The notes: a model not told the origin generated them from the letters alone. 64,000 nt of DNA from Acidobacteriaceae bacterium (GCA_003134855.1 PLCS01000008.1:310001-374000); one strand, 5' to 3'. Positions 28,974 to 37,144 are shown, counted from the first letter of the stretch. A program made the numbers and translations.

Positions 28974-30574
28974 ACGCCGTGCAGGGCAGGATTCTGATCG
29001 CCGACGACGACAGCGAGATGGCTCAGATGCTGGGCCACCTGGTGCGCCGCGAGGGATTGACGCCGCTGTTGGCCCAAGACGGCGCGGAGGCCCTGCAATT
29101 GATTCGCGCCGGTGATCCCGACGTCATGCTGGCCGACATGAAGATGCCGGGCATCGACGGCATGGAGCTGATGCGCAAAGCCAAGGATCTCGACCCTGAG
29201 CTGCCGGTGATTCTGATTACGGGGTTTGCCGAGGTGCGGGGCGCGGTGGAGGCGCTGCGCGCCGGCGCTCACGACTATCTGGCCAAGCCCTTCGAGCATC
29301 AGCAGTTGACGGTGGCGCTGTTTCACGAACTGCGGAGCCGCAAGATGCCGGTATCGGAGCTGGTCGTCAATCAGCTCCACCTGGAGTGCGCCTGCCCCAA
29401 CTGCCTGGCCGCCGGATCGGCAGAGCAGTTCCAGATCCAGCAACTGCTGTCCGGCATCGGGCATCCGTGCACGGTGTGGGGCATCGGGTTGCTGGCCGAG
29501 GAAGTGCGCGGGCAGCGGTTGCTGATGGAGTTCTGGGTCCACGCGCAGCCGGTCGGCAAGCGGCCGGCGATCCCCATCGGCCGCGGCAGTTTCCGCGGGC
29601 CGGCGGTCTCGCATCCGCCTCCTCCTCCCTCGGAGCGGATGCAGTTCATTCTCTTTGCCGGCAAGGGTGGTGTGGGCAAGACGACGCTCTCCTGCGTTAC
29701 CGCGATGCGCATGGCCCACGACTTTCCCGGCAAGCGGGTGCTGCTGTTTTCCGCCGACCCGGCCCACTCGCTCTCCGCCTGCCTGCAAACCAAAATCGGT
29801 CCTCACCCTAAACTGCTGTTTCCCGGCTTGACGGCGATGGAGATCGACGCCAAGGCGGAGTTTGAAAAGCTGAAAGCCAAGTATGCCAAGGATCTGGAGC
29901 ATTTTCTGGAGGTCGTCTCGCGCGGCTTCGATCTGACCTTCGACCGGGTGGTGCTGGAGCGTATGTTGGATCTGGCCCCGCCCGGACTGGACGAAGTGAT
30001 TGCGCTGACCCGCATCATGGATTTCCTGGCCCAGGGCAGCTACGATCTCTTCGTGCTGGACTGCGCCTCGACCGGCCACTTGATTCGTCTGCTGGAGCTG
30101 CCCGACCTGATCGACGAATGGCTGAAGGCCTTCTTCAACCTCTTTCTCAAGTACGAGCACATTCTGAAAATGCCGGGATTCGCGCAGGAACTGGTGAGTA
30201 TCTCGCGCAATCTGAAGAAGCTGCGCGAGCTGCTCCGCAATCCTGCCGCCTCGGCGCTCTATGCCGTCGGCATTCCCACCCGGATGGCGCTGGAGGAGAC
30301 CAGGGATCTGGTGGTGGCCTGCGACCGGATGGGCATTGCCGTCCCGTTGATGTTTCTGAATCTGTTGACGCCGCCGTGCGATTGCCAGCTTTGCGAGGGC
30401 TTGCGCCGGCGGGAATCGGAGGTGGCCGGGGAGTATCGCAGGGCGTTTCCCGGCAAACAGCAGGTTCAGGTCTACCGCCAGCCGGGGATCGGCGGGCTGG
30501 AGCAGTTGGAAACTCTGGGGCAGAAGCTCTATCAGCACGCCAAACAGGAGGTTGCTGTCTATGCAGAGTCCTGA
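28970..30574 (+). CDS. Receiver domain fused to ArsA/Get3-type ATPase
   Basis: 534 residues from TTG at 28970, which overlaps the previous stop (TTGA) and has AAGG eight bases upstream; GTG at 28979 is the alternative. Residues 5-122 are an intact receiver: DDD at 12-14, phospho-acceptor Asp 56, Thr 84, Lys 106. Residues 140-145 are C-x-C-x2-C, then a Pro-rich linker (215-220). From 226 an ArsA/Get3-like ATPase follows: deviant Walker A GKGGVGKTT (231-239), SADPAHSLSA, switch II LDCASTGHLIRLLELP, and a second C-x-C-x2-C at 470-475 near where Get3 has its zinc CxxC. An ATPase switched by phosphorylation is the simplest reading. Get3 inserts tail-anchored membrane proteins, so a role in delivering hydrophobic Gvp proteins is conceivable. 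Confidence 0.85.
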   Translation: MNAVQGRILIADDDSEMAQMLGHLVRREGLTPLLAQDGAEALQLIRAGDPDVMLADMKMPGIDGMELMRKAKDLDPELPVILITGFAEVRGAVEALRAGAHDYLAKPFEHQQLTVALFHELRSRKMPVSELVVNQLHLECACPNCLAAGSAEQFQIQQLLSGIGHPCTVWGIGLLAEEVRGQRLLMEFWVHAQPVGKRPAIPIGRGSFRGPAVSHPPPPPSERMQFILFAGKGGVGKTTLSCVTAMRMAHDFPGKRVLLFSADPAHSLSACLQTKIGPHPKLLFPGLTAMEIDAKAEFEKLKAKYAKDLEHFLEVVSRGFDLTFDRVVLERMLDLAPPGLDEVIALTRIMDFLAQGSYDLFVLDCASTGHLIRLLELPDLIDEWLKAFFNLFLKYEHILKMPGFAQELVSISRNLKKLRELLRNPAASALYAVGIPTRMALEETRDLVVACDRMGIAVPLMFLNLLTPPCDCQLCEGLRRRESEVAGEYRRAFPGKQQVQVYRQPGIGGLEQLETLGQKLYQHAKQEVAVYAES

Positions 30575-30797
30575 AATCATGGCCGGCGGAAACACGTATA
30601 CAACCGATCTAAGCGAGCTTGAGGAAAGTCTGCAAGGCGTTTCGATCTGCGAAGTCCTTGACCGCGTTCTGAACAAGGGGGTCGTGGTGGCCGGCGAAGT
30701 GACCATCTCGCTGGCTGGCGTGGACCTCGTGTACCTGGGACTGAATCTGGTCTTGACTTCCATCGAGACCGCGCGAGGAAGCCTGGTGAACGGGTAA
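30561..30797 (+). CDS. Gas vesicle GvpA-family protein, GvpM/S-like
   Basis: 78 residues from ATG at 30561 (AGGAGG nine bases before), overlapping the ATPase gene by 14 bases. The GvpA-family core is at residues 29-68: VSICEVLDRVLNKGVVVAGEV, then TISLAGVDLVYLGLNLVLTSIETA. The KGVVVAGEVTISLAGVDLVYL form resembles GvpM/GvpS-type paralogues and not the shell GvpA (which has AWVRVSLVGIELL and a LKYAEAVGL tail). GvpM-type proteins are minor components or nucleation factors. The subtype call is from memory of consensus sequences. Confidence 0.8.
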   Translation: MQSPEIMAGGNTYTTDLSELEESLQGVSICEVLDRVLNKGVVVAGEVTISLAGVDLVYLGLNLVLTSIETARGSLVNG

Positions 30798-30840
30798 GCA
30801 GCAGAGGGTCAGGCAGTCGATATCGGAGAGGGGAACACCA

Positions 30841-31215
30841 ATGGATTCGCTCGGAACAACGCTGGTTGAGACTGAATCGATCTCGGACTTTGCCCTGGTG
30901 ATGCGGCAGAATGACACAATCCAGCCGCGGGCGCAAAGCGGAACCCCGTGCCGCGCCCGCCTGGAACTGAACCCGGAGAAGGTGAAAAACGGACTCGGAC
31001 AACTCGTCCTCACCGTCATCAAGCTCTTGCACGAATTGCTGGAGCGCCAGGCGCTGCGGCGCATCGACGCCGGCTCGCTTACCGAGGAACAAATCGAGCG
31101 GATGGGCCTTACCCTGATGGGTCAGGTGAAAGAAATTGATCGCCTGCGAAGAGAGTTCGGCCTTGAAGAGCAGGATCTGAATCTCGACCTGGGACCACTG
31201 GGGAAGCTTTTATAA
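30841..31215 (+). CDS. gvpK: Gas vesicle protein GvpK
   Basis: 124 residues. The GvpK core runs from about residue 41 to 101: RLELNPEKVKNGLGQLVLTV, IKLLHELLERQALRRIDAGS and LTEEQIERMGLTLMGQ, all typical of the family, which is required for gas vesicle formation but is not the shell protein. GGAGAGGGG precedes the ATG by seven bases, and the gene follows the GvpM-like gene by 43 bases. The C-terminal DLGPLGKLL is usual. It is the most confidently named member of the cluster. Confidence 0.92.
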   Translation: MDSLGTTLVETESISDFALVMRQNDTIQPRAQSGTPCRARLELNPEKVKNGLGQLVLTVIKLLHELLERQALRRIDAGSLTEEQIERMGLTLMGQVKEIDRLRREFGLEEQDLNLDLGPLGKLL

Positions 31216-31230
31216 CAAAGGAGATGCACG

Positions 31231-31566
31231 ATGCCCCAACAGCAACTTACACACGCGATGGCGAGTTCGACTCTGGCTGATGTACTCGAACGAGTGCTGG
31301 ACAAAGGCATTGTCATCGCCGGCGACATCAAGATCAAGCTGGTGGACATTGAACTGCTTTCCATCCAGATTCGCCTGGTGATCTGTTCGGTAGACAAGGC
31401 CAAGGAGATGGGCATGGACTGGTGGGTCAACAATCCGGTCTTTTGCAGCCAGGCTCCCAAGGGACAACTGGAGGCCTCGCTCTCCCGCATCGACGAGCGG
31501 CTGGCCACACTCGAGTCCGCCGTGCCGATCGAGGCGGTCCGAGTGATCCCCGGCCAGCAATGCTAG
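31231..31566 (+). CDS. gvpJ: Gas vesicle protein GvpJ (GvpA paralogue)
   Basis: 111 residues, AAAGGAG seven bases before the ATG, 15 bases after gvpK. The GvpA-family core LADVLERVLDKGIVIAGDIKIKLVDIELL is followed by IQIRLVICSVDKAKEMGMDWW, and the DKAKEMGxDWW ending separates GvpJ from GvpA. The C-terminal 40 residues include a short predicted helix (LEASLSRIDERLATLESAV). GvpJ is a minor, essential assembly protein in known systems. The stop codon overlaps the stop of the convergent MazG-like gene by four bases, with no terminator between them. Confidence 0.88.
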   Translation: MPQQQLTHAMASSTLADVLERVLDKGIVIAGDIKIKLVDIELLSIQIRLVICSVDKAKEMGMDWWVNNPVFCSQAPKGQLEASLSRIDERLATLESAVPIEAVRVIPGQQC

Positions 31567-32141
31567 TGCATCTGCTCATCCAGCACGCGTCTTATATTTG
31601 CGGGTGAGTAGGTTGGCGACTTGATGACCTTGCCGTCTGCGCGCTTGTGAATCTTCAGAACCGGGCGCCAATCGCCATGGTGGGCGCTGGCGGCCTCGGG
31701 ATGGACCAACTCCTGGCCGGCATCCCGCACCAGAACGGCGTCGCAGAGGCTGCAATGCGGCCACGCTTTGCTCATGTTGCTGCGCTGCACCTCATCCCAG
31801 GCCGGCTCAGCCTTCACTCCGGCGGCGTTGAGCGCACCATAGGTGACAACCAGTTGGTCGATGCAGCCATCCACATATTCAATAAAATCAGGTTCGCGGT
31901 TCGGGTCTGCCACGACGCCGATCTTGTCAAGGTCCGCGGCCTGCTCTTCGCCGTTCGATGCGGCCAAGGTGACCGTGCAGCCGCAGCCCTTGACGAACTC
32001 GATCGCTTCTTCAAAGACCAGCCGCGCGCGCAGCAGGCGCGTCTCCGGGTCAGGCAGCTCAGGAGACTCCTTCACCTGCTGGTTGAAGAGCTGCATCAAG
32101 GTCACGATGTCCTGCTGCGGGCGATAGGGCTTATCAGTCAT
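31563..32141 (-). CDS. MazG/HisE-like NTP pyrophosphohydrolase
   Basis: 192 residues. An all-alpha nucleotide pyrophosphohydrolase pattern is visible: FEEAIEFVKG (EExxE metal-binding motif, about residues 48-52) and, about 45 residues later, DFIEYVDGCIDQLVVTYGAL, which supplies the ExxD half. The insert between the halves is longer than in MazG, as in phosphoribosyl-ATP pyrophosphohydrolase-like proteins of phages and bacteria. The C-terminal part (KIHKRADGKVIKSPTYSPANI) is the usual tail of that group. It probably hydrolyses an NTP or dNTP; substrate unknown. It is convergent with and touches gvpJ. Confidence 0.8.
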   Translation of the reverse strand: MTDKPYRPQQDIVTLMQLFNQQVKESPELPDPETRLLRARLVFEEAIEFVKGCGCTVTLAASNGEEQAADLDKIGVVADPNREPDFIEYVDGCIDQLVVTYGALNAAGVKAEPAWDEVQRSNMSKAWPHCSLCDAVLVRDAGQELVHPEAASAHHGDWRPVLKIHKRADGKVIKSPTYSPANIRRVLDEQMH

Positions 32142-32284
32142 AGAATCCTCAATTCATCGTAACCGCTGATGGCCAGCGACGGAGGTTGGTATTCTGCAAC
32201 AGGGACGGTTGAGGTTTGCGGGATTCCTGCTCCCAAAAGGGGAAGCTGGGGCACCCTGTAGGGAGGTTCGTGGCTTCCCAGATT

Positions 32285-32302
32285 CCAAAATCAGGATTTT
32301 GG
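32285..32302. repeat. Palindrome with TGGGGCACCC-type flank nearby
   Basis: CCAAAATC and GATTTTGG form a perfect 8-bp stem around AG. The surrounding 278-base stretch (32142-32419), which lacks a gene, also has TGGGGCACCC at 32248-32257, a sequence that flanks the hairpins at 43.7, 53.8 and 56.9 kb, so it may be a decayed member of the same repeat family. Confidence 0.45.
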
Positions 32303-32419
32303 TCACCCGCCAACCCTCTGAATCTATGTGATTTCCAAGAGATCATTAACAAAGAACCGAACGTCGCTCGGACTACTGTAAAATCGTTCTGTACCGGAGA
32401 GTTTGCGGGGAGGCATGAT

Positions 32420-33361
32420 TTGCGCGTAAAAACTGCCCTCATAATCGCCACATTGCTGATCCTCACGTCTTTATCTGCACGCGGAGATCTACAAGGCAAA
32501 CCACAAGTCGCGGGCCAGACTTCCGCTAGCAGCGATTTGGGGTCGCCAATATTGCAGCAGCCATGCACAACGGCCGATGATCTATTGAAGTATCAACAAT
32601 TCTTGCGAAAAGAATCGGACGAAGAAAAAGCAAATCTTGACCAATTGATCCAACGAGTGGAAATTCTTGCAGCAATAGCAGCTGCAATTTTCGTTTTTTT
32701 TGGTCTCAATACCACGAAGGGAATACGTTCAGCAGCCAAGAATCACCTAGGCACAATTGAATCGGAGGCCAACCAGAAGATAGAGAAAATCTTTGAGGAT
32801 ATGCAGCACACCAGCCGGACCCGGTTTGATACCCGCTTCGCCCAACTCGAAGAGACGTATGAACGGAGGCAACAGAAGTACTTTAAACTACTTCGGAGCT
32901 ACTTTTCCATGCTGTTCCAGGCCAACCCCGACCTTTGTTCCCGTTGGGTGGGCACGGAGTTTAATGATGGCCACTTCAAGGGGAAACGGATTCTGTGGGT
33001 CGACGATGACTGCGTGGGAATTGCGATGTTAGTTGGACTATTGACTAATTGCGGAATTGAAAATGAGACTTGCGTATCCACGGATGCGGCATTGGATCAA
33101 TCATTTACAAGGTTTGACCTGATTATATCCAATCTTCGCCGAGAACAGAAAGACAATGCCGGTCTATTGATGACACAGAGGATTCGAAAGGAAAAGAAAT
33201 CGAAAATAGCGATCATCATCTTCACCCGACCGGAGCATAAGGCGGAATACGAAAAGGATCTAATCGAGGCGGGAGCGAACGCCATCGCGATATCGGATCG
33301 TGAATTGTTCCCTTCTATCGCGCAATTATTGGGCAAGAATGCAGCAAGCAGGGAGGGCTAA
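32420..33361 (+). CDS. Membrane-anchored pseudo-receiver protein
   Basis: 313 residues from TTG at 32420, chosen because GGGGAGG lies six bases before it and a hydrophobic N-terminus (TALIIATLLILTSLSA) begins there; the frame is open further upstream without a Shine-Dalgarno. A second helix (ILAAIAAAIFVFFGL, about 82-96) is followed by a coiled coil (110-165) and a CheY-like domain from about 188: GKRILWVDDD supplies the acidic triad, but the phospho-acceptor position is Asn 238 (DLIISNLRR) and the usual Lys is missing. It is therefore probably a non-phosphorylated receiver used for protein contact. Codon use is more AT-rich than in flanking genes. The next gene starts five bases after the stop. 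Confidence 0.7.
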   Translation: MRVKTALIIATLLILTSLSARGDLQGKPQVAGQTSASSDLGSPILQQPCTTADDLLKYQQFLRKESDEEKANLDQLIQRVEILAAIAAAIFVFFGLNTTKGIRSAAKNHLGTIESEANQKIEKIFEDMQHTSRTRFDTRFAQLEETYERRQQKYFKLLRSYFSMLFQANPDLCSRWVGTEFNDGHFKGKRILWVDDDCVGIAMLVGLLTNCGIENETCVSTDAALDQSFTRFDLIISNLRREQKDNAGLLMTQRIRKEKKSKIAIIIFTRPEHKAEYEKDLIEAGANAIAISDRELFPSIAQLLGKNAASREG

Positions 33362-33365
33362 GGAC

Positions 33366-34313
33366 ATGCTTTGGGCGAACCACAAACTTCGGCTCGTTGT
33401 CACGAATGAGTGTAATCTGAATTGCTTTTATTGTCACAATGAGGGTCAACCCAAGTCATCTGATTTTCTCTCTAACGACCTCTTTGTGCATATCCTTCGA
33501 TTGATAAGCTCAGGATCGTGCTATCTCGAAAAGGTGACCCTTTCGGGCGGTGAGCCACTCTTGCATCCCTACCTCGAAGATTTTGTCCGGGAATTGTCAT
33601 CCGTGACTCGGTCTAGGACCGTAGTGACTAATGGCATCTTACTTGACGAACACCGGCTGAATTCGCTTCGAATGGCAGGCGTGACAAAATTCAGAATCGG
33701 TGTCGATTCCTTGCTCCGACCCCACTCGAGACCGTCAGCGGTCTTCCCCAAAGGACGCTCAATTCATCAGACGTTTGAGCTCCTGAGGCGAACAGGTACG
33801 CCGTTTGAACTGAATGTGGTTCTTACAGAATTCAACAGGAATGAGGTCCCTGAGATCGTGCGTTTTTGCAGGGATCACAAGGTGTCAGCAAAATTCTTCG
33901 AGCACGTAAAGGCTAGTTTCATTGACAGCGAGTTCGCCGTTCTCAACGCGGAGGCTGAACCGCGTATGCAGTTTAGCGAGTTTGCATCGATTTTGTCTTC
34001 TGTCATGTCGACTGCGGTTCAGGTATCGGATGATATCTTCGACGGTGCCAACGAACTTTACAATTTTGATGGCTTCTCCATTCGGTATTGCAGATACCTT
34101 TGCCCATTTGGTCTTTGCCACCTAACTGGCACCAGAATCGACCCGCGGGGGTTCGTCTATGCTTGCCTAGTAGGAAATGGTCGCTTCCGTATCTCTCCGC
34201 ATCAAACAGTCGCGGAGTCAGCAACAATAATTGCCCAAGCCGTCGACTGGGGATGCTCCTCACGTCTGTGGCCGATTGTCTGCGAGTCGCCATGGAAAGA
34301 AGCGTTTATATAA
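33366..34313 (+). CDS. MoaA-like radical SAM enzyme
   Basis: 315 residues from ATG at 33366 (GGAGGGCTAAGGAC upstream, five bases after the preceding stop). The radical SAM motif is CNLNCFYC (Cys 16, 20, 23) in LRLVVTNECNLNCFYCHNEG, followed by the SAM-binding TLSGGEPLLHP. Near the C-terminus a second Cys group, CRYLCPFGLC, and TGTRIDPRGFVYACL resemble the MoaA auxiliary cluster region, where Cys and Arg residues hold GTP. It is not a housekeeping moaA by context: no molybdopterin genes are present. The overlapping next gene encodes a nucleotide-kinase fold, so a nucleotide or nucleotide-derived substrate is suspected. Confidence 0.8.
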   Translation: MLWANHKLRLVVTNECNLNCFYCHNEGQPKSSDFLSNDLFVHILRLISSGSCYLEKVTLSGGEPLLHPYLEDFVRELSSVTRSRTVVTNGILLDEHRLNSLRMAGVTKFRIGVDSLLRPHSRPSAVFPKGRSIHQTFELLRRTGTPFELNVVLTEFNRNEVPEIVRFCRDHKVSAKFFEHVKASFIDSEFAVLNAEAEPRMQFSEFASILSSVMSTAVQVSDDIFDGANELYNFDGFSIRYCRYLCPFGLCHLTGTRIDPRGFVYACLVGNGRFRISPHQTVAESATIIAQAVDWGCSSRLWPIVCESPWKEAFI

Positions 34314-34732
34314 TCAAACCGGAAGCGATGCCAGACCGGGAGGAGATTTCCCGGCTGATCGAGGCTGCGGGTCTTCGGATAGTCGCAAAAAAGCTGACCA
34401 GAATTCTGAAAGAGGCGGTTGACGTCTTCTATCCGCAACTCTGTCAGGATTTGCGCGAGGCGACGCTCCTCCAGTATGGTCTCGGCTTATCTGAAATCGG
34501 GATAGTGGAAGGTCCAGAGGCTATTGCCCGACTTTTTCGGCTGGCCGGAGAATCCGCAAATCCGGCTGAGTGCGACGCATCAACTATCCGATTTCGATTT
34601 GGATCGAGGCTTCCAGTCAGGGTGGGGAACGCTCTCTACTACAGAAACGCGTTTCACCGGACCAGCAATGCTTCGGACGCGCCTCGCGAGTTGGCAGTAT
34701 TCGAAACGCTGCCTGACCTTTCTGGTGAATGA
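34292..34732 (+). CDS. Diverged nucleoside diphosphate kinase-like protein
   Basis: 146 residues from ATG at 34292, overlapping the radical SAM gene by 22 bases; an in-frame ATG at 34253 is less likely because NDK homology begins at MERSVYIIKPEAMPDREEIS. Visible NDK features: Lys 9 in IIKPE, SEIGIVEGPEAIARLF (matching the VLEGENAVxxxR strand), NPAECDASTIRFRFG (matching NPAEAxxGTIRxDFG) and YYRNAFHRTSNAS with His 122 where the phospho-His lies in NxxHGSDS. The region around the usual PFF..LV is altered. It could still transfer phosphate, or could bind a nucleotide made or used by the radical SAM partner. Confidence 0.72.
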   Translation: MERSVYIIKPEAMPDREEISRLIEAAGLRIVAKKLTRILKEAVDVFYPQLCQDLREATLLQYGLGLSEIGIVEGPEAIARLFRLAGESANPAECDASTIRFRFGSRLPVRVGNALYYRNAFHRTSNASDAPRELAVFETLPDLSGE

Positions 34733-34810
34733 CACTCTCCATTGTTAAATCCAACATCGCAGCGAATGTGTGAGCGAGGACAGAGATGCGGTTGGACTCT
34801 CGTGATGACT

Positions 34811-34852
34811 TTATAAAAAAGAAGCCGCAGCCCCTTCCAAGGCTGCGGCTCT
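34811..34852 (-). terminator. Rho-independent terminator of rpoD
   Basis: Read on the minus strand, AGCCGCAGCC and GGCTGCGGCT form a perfect 10-bp GC-rich stem around an 8-base loop, followed by TTCTTTTTTATAAAG. It starts 23 bases beyond the rpoD stop codon. Confidence 0.92.
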
Positions 34853-34874
34853 TTGCGGTTGTCTTGCTACCGAA

Positions 34875-36599
34875 TTACATTTCCTTGACGCCTTCGACGA
34901 ACGCCTTCAGCTTGCGGCTGCGCGACGGGTGCCGGAGCTTGCGCAGGGCCTTGGCTTCGATCTGGCGGATGCGCTCTCTGGTTACCTGGAAGCTCTGGCC
35001 GACCTCTTCCAGCGTGTGCTCGGAGCCGTCTTCCAGGCCGAAGCGCATCTTGATCACCCGCTCCTCGCGCGGGGTAAGCGTGCGCAGAACCTGCGAAGTG
35101 TACTCCTTGAGGTTGACGCTGATGACCGCCTCGGAGGGCGAAACCGCCTGCCGGTCCTCAATGAAGTCGCCGAGGTGCGAGTCTTCCTCTTCGCCGATGG
35201 GGGTTTCCAGCGAGATCGGCTCCTGCGCGATTTTGAGCACCTTGCGCACTTTGGCCACGGGAATGTCCATGCGCTTGGCGATCTCTTCGCTCGAAGGCTC
35301 GCGGCCCAACTCCTGCACCAACTGGCGGCTGGTGCGGATCAGCTTGTTGATGGTCTCGATCATGTGCACCGGGATGCGAATGGTGCGGGCCTGATCGGCG
35401 ATGGCGCGCGTAATGGCCTGGCGAATCCACCAGGTGGCGTAAGTCGAGAACTTGTAGCCGCGGCGGTATTCGAATTTGTCCACCGCCTTCATCAGGCCGA
35501 TGTTGCCCTCCTGAATCAGGTCGAGGAACTGCAGGCCGCGGTTGGTGTACTTCTTGGCGATGGAGACGACCAGGCGCAGGTTGGCCTCGATCAGCTCTCG
35601 CTTGGCCTGCTCGGCGTCCATGTCGCCCTGGATCATCTCGCGCTGCGTGCGCTTGAGCTCAGCGATGACCACGCCGGCTTCGCCCTCGATCTTTTCCAGA
35701 TCGGCCTTGCAGTTCTTCTGCTGGCGGCGGTACTCCTTTTTCAGCTCCTCGCTTTTGCTGGCCTCATGCTTCTGGTCGAGCGAGCGAATCTGGCGCTCGA
35801 GGGTACGCATGGTGTCCACGGTCTTGTTGACCTTGTCGAGCAGGCGCTTGCGCTCCAGAGGCGTGTATTTGAGCTCGCGCACAATCCGCGAGACCAGCAC
35901 CTTTTCGCGCGCGATCTGCCAGCGGGTGTGGCGCGCGACCGAGGCCTTGACCTTGGAGGTCGACGCGGCCTGCTTCTCTTCGAGCACCACAATTCTCTTC
36001 TGGTGCTTGACCAGCGCGTCGGTGCGGGCCACGGTCGCCTTGACGCGCGCCAGCACCACCTCTTCGGTGAGTTCCTCGTCGTCGAAGATCACCACTTCCT
36101 TGACGTTGCGCACGCCGCGCTTCAGGTCCTCGCCCAGCGCGGCAATCTCACGAATCACGATGGGCGAACGCGAGATGGCCTTGAGCACGCGCATCTGCCC
36201 GCGCTCGATGCGCTTGGCAATCTCCACTTCGCCTTCGCGGGTCAGCAGCGGCACGGTGCCCATCTCGCGCAGGTACATGCGCACCGGGTCGTTGGTCTTC
36301 TCCAGCGTTCCCGGCGTCAGGTCGAGCTCAACATCCTCACCCTCTTCCAGCTCAAAGTCCTTGTCGCCGTGGAATTTGGGGCCGTCCAGCAGGTCAATGC
36401 CCTGGGTGCCGATGGTGGTAATCAGGTCGTCCAGATCCTCGGGCGAAGAAGCCATCTCATCGGGCAGCATATCGTTGACGTCACCGTAGGTCAGATAGCC
36501 CTTTTCCTTGCCCACTTCAATCAGGGTGTCAATGTCGTGATCGTGCTCGTGATCGGGTTCGTGCTCGTGTTCGGGTTCAAACTTGTCGTCAATCGCCAA
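34875..36599 (-). CDS. rpoD: Primary sigma factor RpoD (sigma-70)
   Basis: 574 residues. Regions in order: 1.1 ([22 protein letters not shown]), 1.2 ([21 protein letters not shown]), a long non-conserved coiled insert, 2.1-2.4 ([20 protein letters not shown] then [20 protein letters not shown]), 3 ([21 protein letters not shown]) and 4 ([47 protein letters not shown]). It is the housekeeping sigma factor. An unusual acidic, His-rich tract ([15 protein letters not shown]) precedes region 1.1. dnaG lies upstream on the same strand, but a gene of opposite direction separates the two. Confidence 0.97.
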   Translation of the reverse strand: MAIDDKFEPEHEHEPDHEHDHDIDTLIEVGKEKGYLTYGDVNDMLPDEMASSPEDLDDLITTIGTQGIDLLDGPKFHGDKDFELEEGEDVELDLTPGTLEKTNDPVRMYLREMGTVPLLTREGEVEIAKRIERGQMRVLKAISRSPIVIREIAALGEDLKRGVRNVKEVVIFDDEELTEEVVLARVKATVARTDALVKHQKRIVVLEEKQAASTSKVKASVARHTRWQIAREKVLVSRIVRELKYTPLERKRLLDKVNKTVDTMRTLERQIRSLDQKHEASKSEELKKEYRRQQKNCKADLEKIEGEAGVVIAELKRTQREMIQGDMDAEQAKRELIEANLRLVVSIAKKYTNRGLQFLDLIQEGNIGLMKAVDKFEYRRGYKFSTYATWWIRQAITRAIADQARTIRIPVHMIETINKLIRTSRQLVQELGREPSSEEIAKRMDIPVAKVRKVLKIAQEPISLETPIGEEEDSHLGDFIEDRQAVSPSEAVISVNLKEYTSQVLRTLTPREERVIKMRFGLEDGSEHTLEEVGQSFQVTRERIRQIEAKALRKLRHPSRSRKLKAFVEGVKEM

Positions 36600-37144
36600 A
36601 TTGTGCCTACTCTCCTCGGCAAAGCAGATGCGGCACCGGAGTGCGCATTCGATTTACGCAACGGTGCGTGGACTGTTATGAGCGCACTGAAAAAAGACTT
36701 CCATCAGGAAATCCAAAAATCGGCGTCCGCGGACACAGTTCCACAGTCTTCCGCAAAAATGCGGTTTCAGGGTGGTTGCTCGGAAGAGGATCACAGCGCA
36801 TCAGGTTTCGCCTGTTTCGCCCGCGAGCCGGAGCTCATGGTTGGGGCAGAGGGGGGCGCTTATCCTCACAGAGACAATCAGATTACCACATCTGCCGACG
36901 TTAAAAAAAGAAAAATCGAACGAGCAACCCGCTTCCTTCTCTCGCCTCTTTAGGTTAGACGCGCCAGCGAACCCACGGAAGCAGGTATTTCACTCGGCGC
37001 AGCCCGCCTGCGGCCTCTATTGCACTTCAATCGGCGATTCAGAAAGAAAAATGAGCGCCATCAAGAATTACCTGTACGACGGTAGTATGATGATGAAATT
37101 ATTTGTTTTACCGCAACTTTGTTGCGGAATTGCCGGAGGCTGCC
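36600..37144. other. Intergenic stretch, rpoD promoter side
   Basis: 545 bases between the divergent rpoD (minus) and a secreted-protein gene (plus). It must contain the rpoD promoter and that of the plus gene. Open frames here overlap each other without Shine-Dalgarno sites or family resemblance. I see no RNA gene or strong hairpin. Confidence 0.5.

Noticed and set aside
31555..31570. Bidirectional terminator between gvpJ and the MazG-like gene
   Set aside because: The two stop codons overlap and no hairpin is visible there.
33366..34313. Prokaryotic viperin
   Set aside because: The cluster motif and C-terminal Cys/Arg pattern are MoaA-like and lack the viperin-type surroundings; only the idea of nucleotide chemistry is retained.
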